The notes under the pieces were generated by a model, which saw only the letters and a list, made by a program, of their open reading frames with translations, searched no databases and had not been told where the DNA came from. A program made the position numbers and the translations under genes. A stretch of 64,000 bases of DNA, taken from NCBI GenBank assembly GCA_032433595.1, contig JASWJB010000031.1, forward strand, positions 62,001-126,000, given 5' to 3'. Source of the DNA: Conoideocrella luteorostrata. Lineage: Eukaryota > Ascomycota > Sordariomycetes > Hypocreales > Clavicipitaceae. Positions 56,952 to 64,000 of the stretch are shown here, in pieces (positions within the stretch are counted from its first letter, which is position 1; every line of letters begins with the position of its first letter).

Positions 56952-59451
56952 CCATCCGCTGGTAAGTCCACAACACCATGATTGCCCCGGGCTTGGGGAA
57001 CAGAAAGAAAAAAAATTCCCCAAGCCACCTGATCCCGCATCCCCACACTCTTTCCCCAGAACAACCACAAGAACGGTGTATTACCGGTCTATGATTCCCC
57101 TCCTTTTGTGATTCTTCTCCGCCCTGGGCTCGAGAACGAACAGACCATAATGTGGAGGAGATGTGGGCAAGGAAATTGTTGACAATGCGTTGCGCGACTG
57201 GATGAACCGGATGGGTATTGGACGTTAGCGTTTAAAGCCGGCTACCCGCGTTAGGAGAAGATGGGGGTCTCCGGGACAGGGGACATGAATAGCATTTGAA
57301 GCTGTGTCTGTCCAATAGGATTTAACATCTAGCTCCGACGGGTTGCAAGATATGAAGGTGATCTAGAACTCGAGATGCGCCCCTGCGCCCCCACGGGCTT
57401 GTTTGCGTCATAATTTATCCAAGGTGGTGAGCTTCTGCTCCGTATTTGTTATCATCATGCAGGTTTGTCAGACAGCGGCTTTTGATGGAGATCTGGTCGC
57501 AATGGCAGTTTGTTGGGACGAGACCCATTTGGTAAATGCAATGGGTAATTCCTAGTACTGTTAATGCGGACCCAGCTCCCGGCGGAACATATTGTACGAA
57601 GTACGGAGTACATAGTTGCTATCCGATTCCTACCTTGGATTTAGATCCAAGCAGCCTTGCCATCTATTCTTGGGTCAATCGCTGTGCCTGTTCCGTACTC
57701 CGTACAGTCCTTACTATCATTGCCTACGTCGGCAAATGAAGTCGATCCCATCCAGGGTGCGGTGAAGCAAAGATTGAGGTGAGATTGCCTCATCAGTGGC
57801 GCAAATCGGCAATTGACCTCGGCCGCCGTCTCTGAATCTCCAGCAAGGTCAGCATGCAGTAGCACAGTGGCGTGCGGCACCCAAACGGCACCCAAACGGC
57901 CCTATTTGCCGTGTGCCAACTAGTTATTGGACTGCTTCTACGGAGCAGCCAGAGGTCGTCACAGAGTCTCGTTCAGGGCACGGCTCTCCTGGCGGTTCCC
58001 CGTGGCTGGTGGCTTGCGGCACCATGGGCCTTGGCCCGGGATGTCGTGGGGGTCACTTCTTCATACATCTTCACCGCGGAAGACAGAGCCTCACCAGAAC
58101 TGTGGATGTCGATGCGCCATGGGGAGAGCTTCGACATCTCTGACCGGCCAATTATTTTGTTACCACGGATGGGCCCCTGTCAAATGTGTGGTAACTAATT
58201 GGGATGAGAAGATGGTACGGTTGGGTCTGGAGGCAGGTTTTGTGGAGATGTGGGAAGGACTTGACTCGTAACTTGTTTAGCTATGCAGTGGAAATATTCA
58301 CCAACAGGGTTTGTATAACTACTTACTTGGTGGTGGTTTCTCAAGATTGAGGCTGTTTACAGTCCACGTGCAGTAGGGCATTGAGGGTTGTCTATGGCCT
58401 CGGGTTGATCAGAATACCAAGGAATGAATACATTGATGTTGATCTAGTTGATCAGCGCCAGCGCCGAGACACGCAGCTTTATCCCAACCAATACAGTACC
58501 ATTTCACTTCTAGGTAGTTTAATACACGACTATCACAGACAATTGGTCGTTCAACTAGCCATGCATCAATTGCATTGAGTCAGGCAGACCGATAATTGAG
58601 TTTGGCAATAACCCGCCGACCCAGGGTAGGCGGGCGACGGCTCGTTCGCAACTACCAACAGAGAACCATCTATCCATGTATTAGATGATATTGGTTATAG
58701 TGAGCCATATGTACCCGACAGCAGTTATTTGAAGGATCTTTCAATCATTTGTTCGATGAACCAGCTGAACAGCTAAACTCCAATACTAAGGCCAGGACCT
58801 CTCAATCTGACATGATACCACCGTTGCCACCCGCGACGAACGTGATGCTTGGCACAAGTTCCCAAGATGAGGTAAACACAATAATTGCAACATTTGGTCT
58901 TTAGCTCGTGCAAGCACCTGCAACTCACGCCCGACAAACGCTAACCCCCTCCCACCATCACAGAGGCATCATCATCATCATAAATCATACTAACTAAGGT
59001 CTCGCTTGGTGCATCTTGCCATCGGCCACAATGGTAAATCACCCCATTCCTCTTCATTTTCTTCCCGTCGTGCTCTGTCCCATGGTTCATCACAGTCTCC
59101 CTCTTCAAAGGAGGGCGTAGCTGGAGCGCAAGTGGGCCATGTGATTAGTGAATGAACGTGGCATTAGCAAGCTCCGATTTGGGAAAGGAAATCTTGTCGC
59201 TAGAAAAGTCTGCGAGCCTATTTAGAGAGTAAAATTGCATGGTCTTGGGTAGACCTACACCTTTTGCACCGCTCATCAAAGTAATGGAGGACCATGAAAC
59301 CTTATTAGGGTGTCGAAAAGAGTGAACTAATGCTGGAAACGTTTGAATATTTATCATCTCGTAAAATAAATCACACAAGAGCGCCTTATAGTTGTCTATG
59401 GGTATATGTCTCCATCTATTGTTTGCCTTCTATCATCGCATCAACTTCATT
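56952..59451. other. Intergenic region with no supported gene
   Basis: About 2.5 kb. It holds two TACTCCGTA-type motifs in opposite orientation (57602-57610 and 57696-57704) and a (CAT)5 run at about 58968-58982. Small frames at 57536-58580 show no protein signature. The right end is the 3' UTR of the coiled-coil gene on the minus strand. Confidence 0.5.
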
Positions 59452-60834
59452 CTATGCGATAGCTTGTCCAGTGGCGGCATTCGTTACAGTCAAAAAGTAA
59501 ATCTTCCTCATCAACTTCTCTTCCGCTTTACTTCCACCCTGGACACAGCCTCCCATGTTGCCCTCAAACTTCTCCTGCAATCTGTCTCTCTTGTCCTCGA
59601 TTCTGCCCAGCTTGTCCTCGTCGCCCCTCCTGCGAGCCATCTTCTCCTCTCGCTCGAGGTGGCGCATCTTCTGGTCGTATTCCCTCTCCGCCTTCTTGCC
59701 GTCCTTTTTCCAGTCTTTTTCATGCTTGGCCCTATCCTTGGAAAGCTTCTCTTCTTCCTTTTTGCGCTGCCGCTCGCTGGCGAATGCGTGCATCTTGCCG
59801 AGCAGATTCGCGGACTGCTCCACAGCAGGGAGGTCGACCACTTCCAGCCTCTCGAGCCACGGCTCCAATGCGCGGATGCGCCTGTGCTGCGCTGGCATGT
59901 TGGGGTTGTCCACGCCGTTTGCGATACTTTTCAGGATGGGGACGTTCTTGTCCACTTTCCCATCGGCCCCGAGAATTGGCATCTTGGCCATCACGGCCAA
60001 GGCGTCCAGCTTCGCAATTTGCACATTTAGTCCCTTGGGTGCAAAGATCTCTTTATTTGCCTGTCGCAAAGTCATCTCCACTCGGCCCTTGGACACGGCA
60101 ACGGTGCCAATCATGGCCGTTCCATTGAGGGCGCCGCCCACAATCTGGGTAGTGTGAAGAGGAACCATGCTTACAATGTTGCCCGCGAGACCCAATACCT
60201 GGAGGGGAGGGGAGGCAACGGCAGCACGGTTCAGCCCATCTAGAAACTGCAAGAATGTGTCGCGCGAGATGTCAAAGTGTGAGAGGACAGGGGGGTATGC
60301 CCGCAAGAACGGTGAACCAAGTGAGGCTTGTGTTGCGGGAATAGCCACGGGCTTGGCAAGTTTGCCAGTGAACGGAGGAGACGGAGCACGCCCTGGCAAG
60401 CTACTAGAGCTGCCCGGGGGACTTGATCGGCTGGGGGAAGGTCTCCCTGCAAGGTACTGCGATCGGCCGGAATGAGGTCGGACGCATTCGTCGTAATTAG
60501 GGGGAGGAATCTCCGTATAAGAGGATGCTGGGCTGGGAGTTCCGTAGGCTTGTGCAGCGTGGGATTCTAAGTACTCGGAATAAACGGTGCTGTGCTGATA
60601 TGGCTGCTGGCGGTACATTGCTGGCGTCCGAGGGTACCGTTGACCGGCAGGAACAACTAAACTACTGTGCATTTCATCCTTGTTGGAGCGATGCACTAAG
60701 TAGGAGTTCATCTGATAGTGAGCGCTATTATGCCCTGGTTGACGGCCCAGGCCATTATGCTGCGGGTAAGATGGCTCAGGTGGCATCTCGAGGCTAGCAG
60801 GGTGCTGTAGATAGGAGTACGCCGGGTAGCCCAT
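59452..60834 (-). CDS. Conserved fungal protein with C-terminal charged coiled coil
   Basis: Single-exon 460-aa protein that I cannot assign to a function. The first 165 residues are disordered and rich in Tyr, Pro, Ser and His (YPQHNGLGRQPGHN, SPSRSSPPGSSSS). A well-ordered central part (about 180-340) contains FDISRDTFLQFLDGLNRA and VLGLAGNIVSMVPLHTTQIVGG, a hydrophobic segment resembling a conserved fungal domain. Residues about 350-440 form a highly charged Lys/Glu/Arg coiled coil with KKEEEKLSKDRAKHEKDWKK-like repeats. The pattern occurs in many ascomycete proteins of unknown role. No signal peptide is present; a peripheral membrane or cytoskeletal adaptor would fit, but this is inference. 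Long uninterrupted frame and codon usage support a real gene. Confidence 0.77.
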   Translation of the reverse strand: MGYPAYSYLQHPASLEMPPEPSYPQHNGLGRQPGHNSAHYQMNSYLVHRSNKDEMHSSLVVPAGQRYPRTPAMYRQQPYQHSTVYSEYLESHAAQAYGTPSPASSYTEIPPPNYDECVRPHSGRSQYLAGRPSPSRSSPPGSSSSLPGRAPSPPFTGKLAKPVAIPATQASLGSPFLRAYPPVLSHFDISRDTFLQFLDGLNRAAVASPPLQVLGLAGNIVSMVPLHTTQIVGGALNGTAMIGTVAVSKGRVEMTLRQANKEIFAPKGLNVQIAKLDALAVMAKMPILGADGKVDKNVPILKSIANGVDNPNMPAQHRRIRALEPWLERLEVVDLPAVEQSANLLGKMHAFASERQRKKEEEKLSKDRAKHEKDWKKDGKKAEREYDQKMRHLEREEKMARRRGDEDKLGRIEDKRDRLQEKFEGNMGGCVQGGSKAEEKLMRKIYFLTVTNAATGQAIA

Positions 60835-61655
60835 GACTTAGAATTAGTCAAAATTGTCAATATAGCGTCGTAAAACGTTTAAAATAAGAAGCAATAAGTA
60901 TGGAGTTTCCAATGCAGATGATCCTTGAAGAGGAGGCGAGTAAATTATTCTGAAGACGGCGCTTTGGAGGATGGGACCAATCAGCCAGGCAAGCAGTCGA
61001 GGGGATCATCTTGCTTTATATCCAGAACGAAGCTACAACTCAGTGTAGATCTAAAATTGAATCACGCAGGCATCAATCCGATCTGCATAAATTTCGATAT
61101 CGGAGTTCGGCATGCTCAGGGCTGTAAAACAGCCATTTGCGAGATTCTCGCGTTCACCGTCCCAAAAGCGTTCAATGAGGAAGCCCTTTTTCATCTGTCT
61201 GACCCGCAGCAGATCCCCGCTTTGCTCAAAAGGCTCTAGCTCGCAGGACCGCACCCTTTTCGGAATACCAGTGCGAGAGGAACAGACTCAAATACTCCCT
61301 AATTATCTCCAGCCCGGCTTTCAATCTGCCAATCACGACCATTGCCACGCTGAGTTCACTGCAAGGCTCTCCGTGTAATACTCATCGAACGCTCCGACGT
61401 CAGCCCGGCTGTGGGATCTCGTACTGTCGAACCCCACATGGACACGGCCAACAAACCGCTTGAATTTGTGCCAACTTGATCCTAAGCCCACATGTCAACT
61501 GGCGAAGTTTACGAAGCATCTCGCGCCAGCTGTCCCAACTTGGAAAGTCCCTCAGTCATCTTCAATTGTGCTCCATGCAGCGCAGAACACCACAGCGCAT
61601 GGTGTCTGGTCCCCAGCTCGGCCAAAGGCATATTCGACACTAACATATTCCTGGC
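60835..61655. other. Divergent promoter region before Zn2Cys6 gene
   Basis: About 820 bp shared upstream space for the coiled-coil gene (minus) and the third Zn2Cys6 regulator (plus). A frame at 60925-61239 (+) looks non-coding. No TATA element stands out. Confidence 0.45.
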
Positions 61656-63580
61656 ATGACGGGTGCTCGGCAGTGGGGTCATAACCCAAAGACAAAGGGA
61701 CCAGAGGTACGAGCCTCTCGGAGCAAAGGCTGTTGGACGTGCAGACGTCGCAAGGTCAAGTGTGGTGAGTTGTTGGCCTTAGCTTTGCCCTAGTTGTTAG
61801 TTATCGCATAAACATAATAGCCACTGGACTGTATCCCCTCGGAAATGATCGACTGATGTGTTTCCTTTCCTGCTTTTCTTTTATCAGACGAGCGCCGTCC
61901 AAATTGTGAGCGGTGTGAAAGGGGCCGCCACGAGTGCTTGGGCTATGACAAGCCTCTGATCTTTGTACATCAAGTGCCAGCTGCACCAAGCCCAACATCC
62001 AGTTCAATCGCTACCTCTACCTCTGTCTCTACCTCAATTTCAGCAAAACAGCACAACAGCCGTAGGGATGGGCTGGCACATCGAGGTGGACATCCCGCGG
62101 AGGCCAACATGGACAGCTCTCCGACGTCATTCGCCGGCATCCCAAGCGATGTCGGCTATTCCGGCGCAAGCCTAGATCTCAGCGGTTTTCAGGACGATAT
62201 TGTCATCTCATACCTCCTTTCCAAGTTCAGCATAGGCTTCGGAGATCGCATACCCAATGGCGCCGATGCGCCAACCATGGCAGTGGTTCTGACGGGCGGG
62301 ATGGGCAAATCGAGCGCGTATCTCTCTGGCCTGAGCCTGGCACAGGCATTCTTTGGCCGGGTTCATAACGACGACGAGATGTCACGGCAGTCGGTGCAGT
62401 TGTATGGCAGGGCCTTGACGAACCTCCGTAGGGATTTGCAACTTGCAGATCAGGAAGAGGCGCGGCCCAGGGCCTATATGAATCTCTGGACGTCGCTGTT
62501 TCTCGGGCTCTATGAGATGGTATCATCTGCTGGGTCTTCGAAGTGGCTGCAGCATAGTATGGGTGTGTCGGCTTTGGTAGGCTCTGCGGAGTGCACATTT
62601 GCCATTTGTATTTGTTCGAGCCGCCGTCAGTCGCTAATACAGAGGCAGACACAACTGGCAGGACCAGAAGCGTTTCAAAGCCAAGCAGCCAATGCGATGC
62701 TCGAGAGTTATAGATCATTCATTGTGAGTATCCCCCCATGAACAAAATCGGCTCAGAAATGACAACTAACGCGAAGGTTATTCAGGCTGTCGGACACCTA
62801 GTCCAAAGAAAGCACTGCTTCCTCGCACAACCCGAATGGAAAACGATTCCCTGGGCTGGCAAAGGCCCGCCGAAAACATTGACGTCCCTGATTTGCGACG
62901 TTCTCTGCGACATTCCGGGGCTCATGCAAGACGTCGACGCGATGCTTGAGTCCCACAAGCTTGGCCACGACATATCGGCAGACAAGGTTATTCTTCAGGA
63001 AACAGTCATCAACAGCATAGACCAGCTCTCATGGCTCCGATGGCAATGGGAAGCTGCATATCCGTATGCATGTGCCGAGCGACCTACAACCACGGATTCG
63101 TGCGTGACCGTCGATGAATACGGACACCCCTTGTTCGAAACACATTTTGAGTTTGACAGTCTCGATAGAGCGATTGATGTGCTGAATTACAACTCTATCC
63201 GGCTGATGCTCTACACACTAGGCGACAGCGCTTGCATCACCGATCTGCAGCTCACGTCCAGTTCCGAGTATCTTCTTCGGGAAGGGCCCGGGTCGAATCC
63301 ACTGGTGCTGCCGGGCCAAGGCGATAGAATAGGGCATGCTCTTGAGATATGCCGCTCGGCTGAGTACATGATGCAGGAGAGCCGAGACAGCCAGGGGCTG
63401 CTGATTCTGCTCTTCCCGCTGCGAGTTGCATTCACGCACCTGCAGAAGATGCCCAAAATTTCGACATGGATTCAACGGGTGTTGGGCATGTCCGGCTCGA
63501 AAGGATTCAAGTTGGGCGAGCATATTTTGAATCTGCAGTCGCAATCAAAGCCACCGATGAAAGTGAACGCGGTGAAATAA
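61656..63580 (+). CDS. Zn2Cys6 transcription factor (three or four exons)
   Basis: Nuclear regulator, 582 aa in the longest reading. Exons are 61656-61764, 61888-62723 and 62777-63580. The zinc cluster is C26-x2-C29-x6-C36-x6-C43-x2-C46-x6-C53 (CWTCRRRKVKC, then CERC), split by the first intron right after the third cysteine. A Ser/Thr-rich linker (about 67-100) leads into a fungal-specific regulatory domain of the PF11951 type, with LSKFSIGFGDRIPNG and LWTSLFLGLYEMVSS. A 66-nt segment 62577-62642 starts with GTAGG, contains a CTAAT branch-like site and ends in ACAG; as it is a multiple of three it could be a spliced intron (giving 560 aa) or coding. No pathway gene adjoins it, so the target is unknown. 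Confidence 0.85.
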
Positions 63581-63659
63581 AGGCGCTCGGGGCTGGTATT
63601 GAATACATCATAGCGAGATGTAAGCATGCCATCTAATGCGTAAACTTAATTCATAATAC
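63581..63659. other. Short convergent spacer
   Basis: Seventy-nine bases between the stop of the third regulator and the stop of the gene leaving the right edge; nothing to annotate beyond the shared 3' region. Confidence 0.4.
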
Positions 63660-63980
63660 CTACCTCGATACAAACCTCTCACAGTACGTTTCTGGTCTCC
63701 TTAACGTCGCACCACCGACACCTCGTGGTTCCCTATGACTAGTAGTCTCCATAAACCCTTCTGGTAACAATTTCCGTTCATCCTTTCGCGCGCGCCAGGA
63801 ATGGTCTTTCCCCAGCGCACCATCCCAATTCCATGCCCAACACCTAAAATGCAATTACGGTATCGTGTACTCCGTACTGGTGCACAAATACTCACTCGCC
63901 TTGGACCGGCCAATCGCCGACAGTGGCACCGGTCGTAAGCGGGCGATAAGCCACCGAGGCCCACTTTGGTCTTTTTCCAG
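63660..63980 (-). CDS. 3' end of an unrecognised gene leaving the window (partial)
   Basis: Two minus-strand exons, 63980-63896 and 63843-63660, join across a 52-nt GT-AG intron (GTGAGT start, TTTTAG end) to give a continuous reading with the run VGDWPVQGE, then CWAWNWDGALGKDHSWRARK, ending at a TAG. The upper exon seems to begin at an AG just before 63980 because a TGA lies in frame beyond it. The Trp-rich, charged composition looks protein-like, but I recognise no family. The intron contains a TACTCCGTA motif. The 5' part lies outside the window, so product and length are unknown. Confidence 0.4.
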
Positions 63981-64000
63981 CTTCAACTCACCTACTAATT

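Overview
This is a fungal nuclear window, and the gene content best fits a filamentous ascomycete of the Hypocreales (insect-, nematode- or fungus-associated relatives of Metarhizium, Pochonia or Trichoderma). The evidence is short GT-AG introns (mostly 45-125 nt) whose removal restores known proteins, three Zn2Cys6 regulators, two proteinase K-type (Pr1-like) subtilisins with propeptides, a chitosan-active GH2 enzyme and long AT-variable intergenic stretches. The genus is an inference; no rRNA, tRNA or marker gene is present.

Left part (0.8-17.8 kb): an O-methyltransferase and a secreted subtilisin converge, followed by a haloacid dehalogenase-like hydrolase. Then comes a compact set that reads as a GABA-catabolism locus: succinate-semialdehyde dehydrogenase and 4-aminobutyrate aminotransferase are divergent across about 330 bp, followed by a Zn2Cys6 regulator and a zinc alcohol dehydrogenase. 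A second subtilisin closes this part.

Middle (17.7-32.9 kb): about 7.5 kb with no gene I can support, then an LtrA-family membrane protein, an unrecognised single-pass membrane protein, a secreted exo-beta-D-glucosaminidase (GH2), a decayed chitinase-like tail and a 24-bp perfect palindrome.

Right part (32.9-64 kb): mostly carbohydrate use and transport. A Zn2Cys6 regulator lies tail to tail with a cytosolic GH31 alpha-glycosidase. Then come a large multi-pass membrane protein, a secreted M6 metalloprotease, a decayed ABCC transporter, an MFS transporter tail to tail with a lectin-tailed GH27 alpha-galactosidase, a GH35 beta-galactosidase tail to tail with a second MFS transporter, a conserved coiled-coil protein, a third Zn2Cys6 regulator and the 3' end of a gene leaving the window.

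Working together: GABA-T makes succinic semialdehyde, SSADH oxidises it to succinate for the TCA cycle, and the alcohol dehydrogenase could reduce surplus semialdehyde. The subtilisins, M6 protease and GH2/GH27/GH35 enzymes are secreted scavenging or host-degrading activities, with MFS carriers next to the galactosidases. Exon boundaries were set by hand from GT-AG signals and family continuity. Starts were placed only at ATG codons.
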